From assembly GCA_037042185.1 (NCBI GenBank), contig JAXQJY010000028.1, positions 620,001 through 684,000 of the forward strand: 64,000 bases of DNA, read 5' to 3'. This DNA comes from Sordariomycetes sp. S80-01Y (Eukaryota; Ascomycota; Sordariomycetes). Shown here piece after piece: positions 39,901 through 48,377 of this stretch (positions are counted from its first letter, which is position 1; the number at the start of each line of letters is the position of its first letter). A model generated the notes under the pieces. The model made no database searches. It was given only the letters and a program-made list of their open reading frames with translations, and had not been told where the DNA came from. The translations under genes and the position numbers were made by a program.

Positions 39901-42900
39901 TCATAGAAGTTTCCAAGCATAGCCTGCATGGTCTCCGCCTCGAAAAGATCGGTAGCGAAGAGGAGATTACCGGAAAACTTGCCGTCCTCCTGGTGCATGT
40001 GGAACTCGATATCAAATCGCGTGGCTACCGCTGGCTCAAGGGGATCGTGGTGAAGATCTCCCAGGCGTAGCTTTCCGAGATCATGCTGCCCGTGAAGGGC
40101 AAACATGACCTGCACAAGAGGGTTTCGGGAAGTGTCTCTCGAGCCTGGTAGCAGCGTCGACACCAGTCTTTCGAAGGGAACCTAAATACATGGTCAGAAC
40201 TTTGAGTTTCATGTGCTACAATGCTGAGAGCCATGTGGGTGTAGCCTAGTGCGTAGAATGATAGTTCGCAAGGAGGCAAGCAACTCACATCTTGGTTCGC
40301 GAAAGCGTCTGTGGAAGTTTCCTTGACTTGGGAAACTAAGCTTTGGAAAGTTTCATCCTCTTCCACGGTTACACGCATGCATTGCGTGTTTACAAAGAAT
40401 CCGACGATGGGCTCCAGCTCAGGCTGGTTGCGATTGGCACTAGGAGTGCCGATTGTAGCATCGCCAGCACCGCTCATACGGAAGTGGGTGGCACGGAAAG
40501 CAGCCAGCAATGTGATGTACGGCGTGACTTGGTTCACGCGGCAAAACTCGCGCAAGCTCTGATATAGCGTGCCCTCCACAGCCACCGGGATAGAGCCTCC
40601 CTTGCCAGAGAGGATAGAAGGTCTTGGTTTGTCGGTGAGGAACTCGGCGGGCGAGCTGTCAGCGAGTTGGAGGCTCCAGTACCGCAACTGCTTCTGGACC
40701 TCCGTTTGCAGCCGGCTATCTTCCTGCTGCCAGATGGAGAAGTCGCGATACTGAACGGGAAGAGGCGCGAGGGTGGTCAGAGGATCAACGCCCCGGCAAG
40801 CTGCCTCATAGAACTGGTCAAGCTCACGGCTAAGGATGTCAACGGACCAACCGTCAGCTATAATGTGATGCAGAACAATGGACAAGATATGATCGTCCGG
40901 ACCCAGTCGGAAAAGGGTGGCTCGCCACCCCAACTCGGAAGCCAGGTTGAAAGGCGCAGTCTGTTCGTCGTGAAGATCTTGCATAAAGCCATTGCCGCCT
41001 TTGGCCGACAGGTCAACCAGGTTGAGGATATCCCGGCTGCACGGCTTCAGGATTTGCATGCCTTCTCCGTCAGACTCTGTAAACACCGTACGGAGCGTCT
41101 CGTGTCGCTGCTCCAGAGCATGCAAAGCTGTGGTAAGCGCCGACACATTCAGCGAGCCTCGCAGTCTAACCGCGAATGGCATGTTATACCACGAAGCTCC
41201 CATGTTTAGCTGATCCAGGAACCACAGACGGCCTTGGGCGAAAGATTGCTTTACAGGACCCTTGTACTCGGATGGCGTAATTGAAAGGCGCTGCGACGAT
41301 TCCATGTTGTCCATCTTAAGCTTAAGCTGATTGTGTGTTGGGTTCTCGAGTACGTCCCGGACAGTCAGTTTGATGCCTGCCGATCTCGCCCGGTTCACCA
41401 ACTTGATGGCGGCGATAGAGTCTCCGCCAGCTTGGAAGAAGTCGACATCTGCTTGGGCTGTCCGTGGGTCGAGCTGTAAGGTCTCATGCCATAACTGACG
41501 GAGTACGCTCTCGGGGTCCGTGGCAGATTCAGTTTCCGTCTCTTCAGCACGGCGGGCCCTCCTCTGAAATCCTTCCGATAGCATTCGCGCCCCTATAGAT
41601 CGAAGCTTTTTCCGATCCGTCTTTCCAGTGGCAGTCATGGGACGGTCAAAAACGCGGATATAATCAAGTGGAATGGCGTACGCCGCCAACTCTTGCTGAA
41701 GCGCTCTCTTGATGTCTTCAGCCGCCTGCGGCTCCAGCAAGACCGGGTCTCTTCCCCGTTCCGCGCCCCCATGGTCGCCTCCGTTAGGCTGTTCGTCGAC
41801 GATGAAGGCGAGCAGTACGGTACTCTTGCTTCTACCCACCCCCTGGGGCTCTACGGCCTCCACAACGGCTGTCAGCTGGCTCGGCAATTGTGGTCGTATC
41901 TTTGACTCGATCTCGCCAAGCTCTAGCCGCTGTCCGCGGATCTTGATCTGCGTGTCTTTGCGGCCCAAGTAACGCAGCGTGCCGTCTGACTCGTAACAGA
42001 CCAAATCGCCCGTTTTGAAGAAGGGCAGAGGATTGTCCCGGTCAGCAGCTGGATACCAAGCTGGCAACTTGGTGAGGAAATTGGATGACTGCTCTGGCGT
42101 CGCCCCGAGGTATCCTTTACCAACTCCGATACTTTCCACCAGCAGCTCTCCGATACAGCCGATTGGGCATAAACGATCGGGCTCGCCAACTTCCGTCACC
42201 CAAAGGCGAGCCCCGGTGGGACGGCCGATGTTGTTGATGTGGTGCCCGTCAGGCATGACTTCTGCGACACTACAGATGGTAGCGGCCTCGCTTTGCCCAT
42301 AAGCATACCGCATCTCCACACGAGGAGCCCAGAGGTCTCTTGTTTCAGGAGAGATGGTTTCGCCGCCAAGCTGAAGCGTCTTTAAATTTGGAACTTGCTC
42401 GGGCGATATTGCCCCAATGAACGAGGGTGTGAATAGCGCCCACGTTATACCCATGCGGTTGATAAACCCAGCAATGTCGTTCATTCGCTCGTCGTCGGAT
42501 GGGAAACATACACATCCTCCTTGCATCAAGGCGGAAAGCATCTCAACCAGACTCGGACCAAAAGCATACGACGCGAACTGCAGCGCACGCGTGCCCAGCC
42601 TCAGCCCGACGGCAGGCGCAAAAGAGACAGAGCACGTTATGAATCCTTGGTGGGTGATCCGGGCACCCTTAGGCTGTCCTGTGCTGCCCGAGGTAAACAG
42701 AACGTAGGCTATATCGTCCGGCGAAGGCGACACAGAGATACCTTTCTCGTACTCCTCGCCTTCCAAGGTCGCCAACAAGCTCTCCTCCACACAGAGACAG
42801 TCGGCAACAAGGCTTTTCATCGTATCAATGTGGCGAGTTGATGCGATTGCAAACGTTGCCGATGTTTGGTGGCAGATCTGTGCCATCCTGGCGGTTGGGA

Positions 42901-44509
42901 CTCCAGGGTCAATCAAAGAAAAGGCCTTGCCCGTCTTGAGCACGGCTAGTATCGCGACCAGCACCCATTTCGACTTGTCAAGGCATAGGGGCACAATAGG
43001 TCCCACCTCATGCTCTCCAGAGAGTATATGGCTCGCGAGACGGGAAGACAGCCGCTCCAAGTCACCATAAGACCATGACCCATCCCAGGCACACACAGCA
43101 TCCTCCTGAGGCATTTGGGAGGCTCTCTGGGAGATTAAATCATGGATGCAGAACGCCTGTGTTTCAGGCTGGACTCTATTCCACTTCATGATCTCAGCCC
43201 GGTCCTCTGGCGGCAGCACGTTCAGATCCCGCAGAGGACGGTTGATATCCGCGTGATGGCACTGGTTGATCAGGCCGCCTAGCTGTCGCAGGAACCGAGC
43301 CATCTGTTTGGGGTCTATCACCCTCGAATCATAGTGGGCATGTATTCTCCCCGAGCCATGCCTTATCTGACAACTCAATAGCAAAGCACCATTGGCGTAT
43401 GGGAGTATGGCGTTTGATGCTTCGACGAATTGATGAAGGCGTGATACGGGGGCATCGGGCTCCTCGCCCTCGACCACTTCCAGCACTGTTTGGAACTTGG
43501 GGTCGTCCACTGATCCGTCGCCCCCTCTCGGTCCCTTTGAAGTCACCTCTTTAATCGCACTGGAAAGTGGCTGGTCCTGGAGGCAGCGCACATATAACGG
43601 TGTCACTGCTCGAGGACTCTTTCCCCCCGTTTCCCTCGCGCAGGAGGATGTTTGCTGCTGGAAGGCCCCGAACAAGGCCACCGGGGAGTCTGTGTATCGG
43701 CACAGCAGCATGGCCAGTGCAACATGACAGATGGCCTCTTTGTTCTGTATTTGTTGGCCTGTGGTGGGAAGGGGAAAGCTGTGTTCAGCCTGTGCTTCAG
43801 GACGGGCGATCTTCTGATTCGGAGGCAATACTGGGAATACCTGCCCAGCTAGTGCCTCCTCTTTCTCTTCCTCTTGATCTTCATTGTTGGAGACTGCCAA
43901 GTATGCGTCTCCATTACTGGCATCGGCCGGCTTTTCAGCAGCTGAAGCGCTGGTGCCATCGTAAGCTGCAAGAACCTTTCGAAGAGTATGGTCCTGCAGG
44001 GTCTTATCCACTAGCAGGTGACTGAATGTCCAAACCAGATATCTCTTCGAAGGCGTCTCCAGCAGGGCATATCGGTTGCATGGGGATCCGTCATCCTCCT
44101 CCGCCTCGGTCTCCTCATTTTTGATGGTCTTGCTCAACTCGTCCGAATATTTTGTCCACGTGAAGCAGTTTGTAATGGTGACTTGGTGGCGTGTTCGGGG
44201 GTCCAATGGCACTATCCGGGTCCGGAGTGCTGGGGTCTGGTGGACAATCTCGCTCCAGGAACTGGCCAGACGGTCGAGCTTCACATCGAGAGGGACCTCG
44301 TAAACAATGTGACCGATGTGACTTTGCTGAATATAGCTCAGGCGCTTGAGTGCGCTACATTGGAGAGTCGTGCATGGCGTAACGGTTTCAATGGTAGTCG
44401 GGTCTGCGTCACAAAGTCGGCTGGCTTGCCGCCGCAATGTGTCTATGGAATCATTGGTATCAGATACCAAGCCCTTCATGGCATTCCCAGAAGCATTAGT
44501 CTTCGTCAT
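12963..44509 (-). CDS. Eight-module non-ribosomal (depsi)peptide synthetase with terminal cyclising domain
   Basis: Two exons, 44509-40289 and 40181-12963, split by a 107-nt intron (donor gtgagt, acceptor ttag) inside the first full C domain. Joining them restores FANQDVPFERLV. The product is about 10,479 aa. Order read by eye: degenerate C, A, T; C-A-T; C-A-T; C-A-M-T; C-A-M-T; C-A-T; C-A-M-T; C-A-T; terminal C (CT). All T domains have the phosphopantetheine Ser (GGDS or GGHS). Seven internal C domains keep HHIxxDG. No E, TE or R domain is present. Family knowledge: this plan is shared with fungal cyclosporin-, destruxin- and aureobasidin-type synthetases, where CT closes the ring. Inference: one pass makes a cyclic octadepsipeptide that starts with a hydroxy acid and is N-methylated at residues 4, 5 and 7. 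ATG 44509 has A at -3. The neighbouring reductase, aminotransferase, oxidase and exporter fit this role. Confidence 0.96.
12966..14270 (-). other. Synthetase terminal condensation (CT) cyclising domain
   Basis: The last about 430 residues are C-like with MSHALYDGLS, matching the SHxxxDxxS form of fungal CT domains. An acidic, proline-rich linker precedes it (about 14270-14430). No thioesterase follows. Family knowledge: CT domains release fungal peptides by ring closure. Here the expected nucleophile is the hydroxyl of residue 1, giving a lactone. Confidence 0.9.
14380..17659 (-). other. Synthetase module 8: C-A-T with a divergent A domain
   Basis: C8 has MHHIISDGWS. A8 departs from A2-A7: the A4 motif is AFDTSIQEMI with Gln at pocket position 239, the A5 region reads NFYGPSENS, and A10 is THKIDRKAL rather than NGKVDR. 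By-eye pocket code D-T-Q-V-Y-G-F-M-T-K. Gln at 239 also occurs in known proline pockets, so a cyclic imino acid is one possibility, weakly supported. T8 has GGHSLVATKF. Confidence 0.85.
17660..22174 (-). other. Synthetase module 7: C-A-M-T (N-methylating)
   Basis: C7 has MHHIISDGYS (Tyr in place of the usual Trp). A7 has AFDGSAWETW; by-eye pocket code D-G-W-V-F-G-A-V-V-K. The methyltransferase (about 19370-18200) has LEVGTGTGMVLFNL and NSVAQYFPT. T7 has GGHSLMATKL. Residue 7 is predicted to be N-methylated. Confidence 0.9.
22175..25409 (-). other. Synthetase module 6: C-A-T
   Basis: C6 has MHHIVSDGWS. A6 has AFDLSVWEIF; by-eye pocket code D-L-W-M-Y-G-A-A-L-K, close to A5. T6 has GGHSLMATRL. 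There is no methyltransferase: the sequence runs straight from the A8 region through FVSARSIPTSPTG to the A9 region. Confidence 0.88.
25410..29879 (-). other. Synthetase module 5: C-A-M-T (N-methylating)
   Basis: C5 has MHHIVSDGWS. A5 has AFDLSVWEIF; by-eye pocket code D-L-W-M-W-G-A-V-L-K. The methyltransferase (about 27100-25900) has FEVGTGTGMILFNL and NSVAQYFPT. T5 has GGHSLIATKL. Residue 5 is predicted to be N-methylated. The A domain is very like A6, which has no methyltransferase. Confidence 0.9.
29880..34344 (-). other. Synthetase module 4: C-A-M-T (N-methylating)
   Basis: C4 has MHHIISDGWS. A4 has AFDAATWELY; by-eye pocket code D-A-W-F-L-G-V-T-F-K. An N-methyltransferase domain is inserted before the A9-A10 region (about 31580-30400), with the S-adenosylmethionine loop FEIGTGTGMILFNL and the NSVAQYFPS motif. 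T4 has GGHSLMATKL. Residue 4 is predicted to be N-methylated. Confidence 0.9.
34345..37929 (-). other. Synthetase module 3: C-A-T with an Asn-Gly-His repeat insert in A3
   Basis: C3 has MHHIITDGWS. A3 has YTSGSTGKPKG, AFDASSWEIY and a by-eye pocket code D-A-W-M-F-A-A-I-L-K, an apolar pocket that suggests a small or medium aliphatic residue. From memory it resembles codes reported for aliphatic pockets in cyclosporin synthetase; I cannot check this here. Between the A2 region (MAYVPLDVNVP) and the A3 motif, this domain alone carries about 100 residues of Asn-Gly-rich repeat (see separate entry). T3 reads GGHSVMAMQV. No methyltransferase. Confidence 0.87.
35810..36135 (-). repeat. In-frame Asn-Gly-His coding repeat inside A3
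   Basis: A 12-bp-period tandem repeat encodes units of NGHA, NGHM or NGHT, about ten in a row (core about 35985-36110). Degenerate NGS, NGY, NGR and NGT units flank it on both sides. All changes keep the frame. It falls in the loop between conserved motifs A2 and A3. The other seven A domains have only a short loop there. Likely a slippage-prone minisatellite. Confidence 0.9.
37930..41319 (-). other. Synthetase module 2: C-A-T
   Basis: C2 spans the gene's only intron and has LHHIIADGWS. A2 has FTSGSTGAPKG, AFDASAWEIY with the amino-binding Asp present, and NGKVDRKAL. By-eye pocket code D-A-W-V-L-G-V-I-L-K, an apolar pocket that suggests an aliphatic residue. T2 has GGHSLMATKL. No methyltransferase domain. 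C2 would form the first amide bond, joining the hydroxy acid to residue 2. Confidence 0.88.
41320..44509 (-). other. Synthetase module 1: degenerate C, A1 (hydroxy-acid type), T1
   Basis: Residues 1 to about 455 form a C-like domain whose catalytic motif reads SHLLVDK instead of HHxxxDG, so it is probably inactive. A1 has A3 TSGSTGQPKG and A10 TGKTDRKK. Its A4 motif is YAFGPSLVEM: Gly replaces the Asp (GrsA position 235) that binds the substrate amino group. By-eye pocket code G-P-V-L-Q-G-A-T-I-K. T1 carries AGGDSIAA with Ser1031. This arrangement, a dead C followed by an A domain lacking Asp235, is the known starter pattern for alpha-hydroxy-acid loading in fungal cyclodepsipeptide synthetases. 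The exact acid cannot be read from the code. Confidence 0.85.
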
Positions 44510-44582
44510 TTTGCGATGCTAAGTCTTCGATCAAGTAGCGTGTTTTGGGTGGTAACTCTAAGCGAAGCTCGAAACTGAGGAG

Positions 44583-44600
44583 GAAAAAAAGTTATAATAC
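44583..44600 (-). promoter_or_regulatory. Putative TATA-like core promoter element of the synthetase gene
   Basis: On the minus strand the sequence reads gtattataac followed by a T-rich run, about 80-90 bases before ATG 44509. Position and composition suit a core promoter. No transcript evidence is available, so this is only a candidate. Confidence 0.35.
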
Positions 44601-45224
44601 GTATGAATTCAACTCCCGAAGTTAACATCACCTGGCCCTTTAGAGAATAGATCTACTACGAAAGCAAATGTTAGGGGATTCGGCGCAGGAACTGCTAGTC
44701 AGGGTCTGGGGTGGGGTAGACCAGCTCATCAATCAGCCCGCCTCGACCGACGTTCAGGACCAGCGTCTCCGGGCCCATGGTACGAAGTACGTACGGAGTA
44801 CATCTAGTGAGCTCAGGGGTTACCTACCATGTCTTTTCGAGGCAGGGGTCAGGGTTGCGGATTTCGATGGCGTATGTACCTGCGCTCAGCAACGATCACT
44901 TACGACCCTAACGCGCGAACCAACTCTTACATTTTGGTACCTGTTCCGCCCATCGTCAGCACCTGCTAGAGCCATTGCCAGTCACCATGCACTCATATTT
45001 CCATCAAAATACACGTGTCATTATGTGCTCGTGCAATCTTGGACTGCGAGCTACGAGCACAACGGTCCGCAAATTTGCTTACGACACGTTGAGGAGCTCG
45101 CGTAAAAGAGGGATCTGCATTCCTGTCAGCCCTAGAAAGTGGCCCGTTTATGCGTGTTTTGAGACAACATGGTCAACTACCGTAGTTCGTCCACTCGTGT
45201 ACTCCGTAATGCTTTCACACAAGT

Positions 45225-45524
45225 CGTCTCGGACCCGGATCCTTCGTCACAGGTGTAGTTCCATTAACATCTACACGGGGGATGCCTGGCATATCCAGTA
45301 CGTATCCAAGGTATCCTGGCCCGGGGCTGTGCCTCACGCTAGGCGCGAACGACTTGTTCATCCTGGATCCTCCGTTCGTCTCGGACCCGAATCCTTCGTC
45401 ACAGGTGTAGTTCGATTAGCGTCTACGAAATACACGGGGGATGCCCGGCATATCCATTACGTATCCCGGCCCGGGGCTGTGCGCCATGCTAGGCACGAGC
45501 CACTCTTTCATCCTGAATCCTCCC
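45225..45524. repeat. Tandem direct duplication, unit about 152 bp
   Basis: Two adjacent copies (45225-45376 and 45377-about 45524) share cggaccc, atccttcgtcacaggtgtag, cacgggggatgcc, cggggctgtg and tcatcctg. They differ by scattered substitutions, several of them C/T or G/A, and by small length changes. No coding role is evident. It lies in the synthetase upstream region. Confidence 0.85.
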
Positions 45525-45788
45525 TCCAACTTCCTGATCGTCCGCTGGAGAATACCACCAAATCGTGCCAGTCACCGATTTTTGGAGGCAACGCTCGTGC
45601 AGTACTTGACCCAACATAAGCTCACTACCCTACAGGAAAGTCAGCTTGGCGAATATTAACGTTCTTTTACGACCGTCAGCCTTTCATACTAGCTTTTTAG
45701 CGGAATTTCAGCCAATTTGTATGATCATTCTTATTATCCCATTATTCCAGTGATCGCTCGCAACTTTTTTTTAACCGTTGTTGGCACC

Positions 45789-46367
45789 ATGTTGCGAGGC
45801 CTTTTGAATACGCATTTGCCCCTTCGCCTTGGCTTGGCCCGGGTGAACATACCACCAGCAGTTCCCACACGGGCGATATCTTCATTTGCGTCCACGATTC
45901 CTGAGGGTGCAGCGCAGAATTCGCAAGCGAAAGAATGGCTCGTGATTATACCGGACCGGAAGGGGGTAGTACGTTGTACCAAAACTGCTTCGTGATATTG
46001 CTTACTTCTTCTGGTGTGCTGGGCTAACCCGTGCTGTCTATTGTAGCTTGAACGACGATACGAAATTCGTCCCCAGCATCATGTAAACTTTCGACGCCTG
46101 CATAACGAAGGCCACATTTCTTTCGCAGGCCCCATTTTCACGCAGCCTTGCGTCAAGAATCCAGAGGGAGAAAATCGGCCATTCATGGGAAGTGTCATAG
46201 TCCTGCGCGATGTGACGCGCGACAACATCTACAAGCTACTCGAATCGGACTTATTCATACAGGAAGGGATCTGGGATTGGGACAATGTCAAGATCTTCCC
46301 ATTCCAGTCCCAAGTTCAGACGCCGCAGCCCAAGCCAGGTGATGCTTGGGGTGTCCATATGAATTGA
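45789..46367 (+). CDS. YCII-related small protein, probably mitochondrial
   Basis: Two exons, 45789-45965 and 46047-46367. The 81-nt intron has GCTAAC and TAG. The protein is 165 aa. ATG 45789 was chosen because it opens an Arg-rich, acid-free presequence (MLRGLLNTHLPLRLGLARV), typical of a mitochondrial targeting signal. An upstream in-frame start is possible. The YCII fold spans about residues 50-150: EWLVIIPDRKG, RPQHHVNFRRLHNEGHISFAGP, GSVIVLRDVTRDNIYKLLE and the closing GIWDWDNVKIFPF. Family knowledge: YCII proteins have a ferredoxin-like fold with a conserved His/Asp pair. Their fungal roles are mostly unknown. It converges with a second YCII gene just downstream. Whether it belongs to the peptide cluster is unclear. 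Confidence 0.85.
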
Positions 46368-46470
46368 TCATTTTTAGATAGGTGGTTTTTTTTTCCCCCT
46401 CACAGACTTAACAGGATCAAAAGAAGAATCAAGAGGTTATCGCAGATGAGACTTTCGCGGTTTATTTGAG

Positions 46471-47030
46471 TCAGCATTTGCGTTCTACATCTTCGATGGC
46501 GCTGTTATGCACAGTCTCAAACGGCCAAATAGAGACCGTATTCATGTCCCACACGTCCTATAATAGCAACAGTGGTCAGATGTTCGGAGCTTGGATAAAC
46601 GAGGGAGTAAGGAGCTCGAAGTTACACACCTTCGCGAATGGATGAGCCCTGAGTTTCGACCAAATCTCTTCCTGTGACGATGCTTGACAAGCCAGCACAT
46701 CGCCGCGGATGTCTTCAGGGTTCATGCCCAAGATACTGCCAACAAAGGACAATTTTTGCAGCGAGGGCGGTGTTAGCGGAGTTTGGGCCGGTCGATTCGA
46801 GGCCGACTTGTCATGAATAATCACGACACTGAGGTGTCTCGTCAGCTTAATCTCCACGGCGGGGAGTAGTAGATTGAAGCCATTTGGGCAGGAATTGGGT
46901 GAGACGAAGCGCCCCCGGAGGCCTGTGACAACGACCGACAAAGTTATGGCATGGGTACTCACTATTCGTGTAGACTACGCGTGAGGCTGGCCGTGGCAAG
47001 GCTGCGATGGGCTGTGAAGGCACGCAGCAT
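46471..47030 (-). CDS. Second YCII-related small protein, probably mitochondrial
   Basis: Three short exons on the minus strand: 47030-46963, 46828-46630 and 46557-46471, with introns of 134 and 72 nt. They give 117 aa. The splices were set by GT/AG and by reading HEYVVIIHDK across the first join and HPFAK then DVWDMNTVSIWPF across the second. The N-terminus (MLRAFTAHRSLATASLTRSL) looks like a mitochondrial presequence, as in the neighbour. The YCII features are IIHDK, a Gly-containing middle (SFVGSILGM), GDVLACQASSQEEIWSKL and VWDMNTVSIWPF. The middle of the domain is shorter than usual: the segment that normally holds the RxxH motif reads NRPAQTPLTPPSL and lacks the His. It may therefore be catalytically altered. 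Its 3' end faces that of the first YCII gene, about 100 bases away. Confidence 0.72.
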
Positions 47031-48377
47031 GAGGACTCGGTGAGTGCCGGAGAAGATGTGCCGGGAAGCCATCGCGTGTCAACGAGAAACACTAGGGAGC
47101 TGCTGCTGTGATGGGAAAAATTCTGGGTTGTGTGGGTGTTTAATGCCGGAGCAGAGAGTTTGTCGACTTCTATACTCTGAGGCGTCCACTAAGGGTTACT
47201 TCCGGAGTCATCCGACGGTGAGGCTAGCCATGATTGTATCAAACCCCGGACTCAGTTTTTATCAGGGTCTTTGACTCGTTATGCCTGATCGTTGCTGCTG
47301 CACGCCGATTTTCTTCATTGAAATATTATGCGGTGTTAGTATGGGAATCGGTGTCGGTGCTACTTGGGGGCCCTGTGGACTTGTTTGCAACACCAGAATG
47401 TTACGAAATATCAATGCCGTGAGAAGAACGTGTGTGTACTGAGCAAGTGCAACACCTGATGGGGGCTCATGATCTCTCATGTCCCACGTCAAGGGAGAAA
47501 TGCATGTACCTCCATCGACGCATCATCCTGATCCTGATGGCAGCAAAAGGACCAAAAGGGCACCGAGAGGGCGGGGCAGTCGGACCGGCCTCGCCAGGCA
47601 AGTGTTGCCGCGTCAGCGGTTGAGCGGATATGCCTGCAACATTGATCTTCCTATTTTTAATCTCCTGTTTGATTGCTAGACAATCGTATGTATCTGTGCG
47701 GCCAAGTAGTCGCCGACGCGACGTCAAGGTAGTCCGAGGGCGAAGTGCAGGGGTCAGCGCGCCAAACAGGGGCGACTGCACCTCGCTTGCAAGGCTGCGA
47801 GAGTGCGAGAGAAGACTCTAACTCGTCCTGGCTCGGAGGCGTCTGTACTCGTGCCGCGCCCCACCTGGCACGAGTAGTCTCGGTAGTCGGCCACCCGATG
47901 GACATTGGGGCAGGGGTTCCGGTACTTTAAGATCGCCGCCTGTCAGGGGTTACATGTGGAGACGCCAGGACAAAAGATCATAGCCTACAGTCCTACAGTC
48001 AGGGGGGGGAGGTGGTTTTATCCGTAGGACAGTCCTACCCATGCATTTGGGAATCCATTCATTCATTGGCGTACTCCGCACTTGTTGAGCTTATTTTCTT
48101 TTCCTCTTTTTCTCCTGCAGCTGAGCTATCTAGCAACAATTGTTGTTTCGTTCGGAGCCGGAGCCAACCGAGACAGCACTGGCATTGTCGTCTCTGGTTT
48201 TCTTTGCCCTCGTCCCCCGGCTTCCCCCCTCCCCCCTCCCCCCTCATCCCCCATACCGACTACGACGCATTTTCTCACCAACTGATCTCACCCCGGCCAA
48301 GACACGACGACCTCCTCCGAAGTTTATGGGCCGCCCATCGTCAATCACCAAAACGCACCTCGCACCCGCTTGTGGCG
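47031..48377. other. Divergent intergenic region between the YCII gene and the ABC exporter
   Basis: About 1.35 kb with no gene recognised. A strong C/T tract (cccccctcccccctcccccc type, about 48212-48252) lies 130-170 bases before the exporter start and is typical of fungal promoters and leaders. Open frames on both strands have no domain. Confidence 0.5.

Larger units (their letters stand above)
44510..45788. other. Divergent intergenic region upstream of the synthetase
   Basis: About 1.3 kb separates the synthetase start from a small YCII-fold gene on the other strand, so it should hold both promoters. Near the synthetase there is a TATA-like element and a C/T-rich tract. Further out is a tandem 152-bp duplication. 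Open frames in between have no domain. No binding site for a named regulator could be assigned. Confidence 0.5.

Noticed and set aside
12963-44509. Possibility that the synthetase works iteratively like enniatin or PF1022 synthetases
   Set aside because: Those enzymes have two A domains and twin terminal T domains. Here there are eight full modules and a single T before CT, which fits a one-pass assembly.
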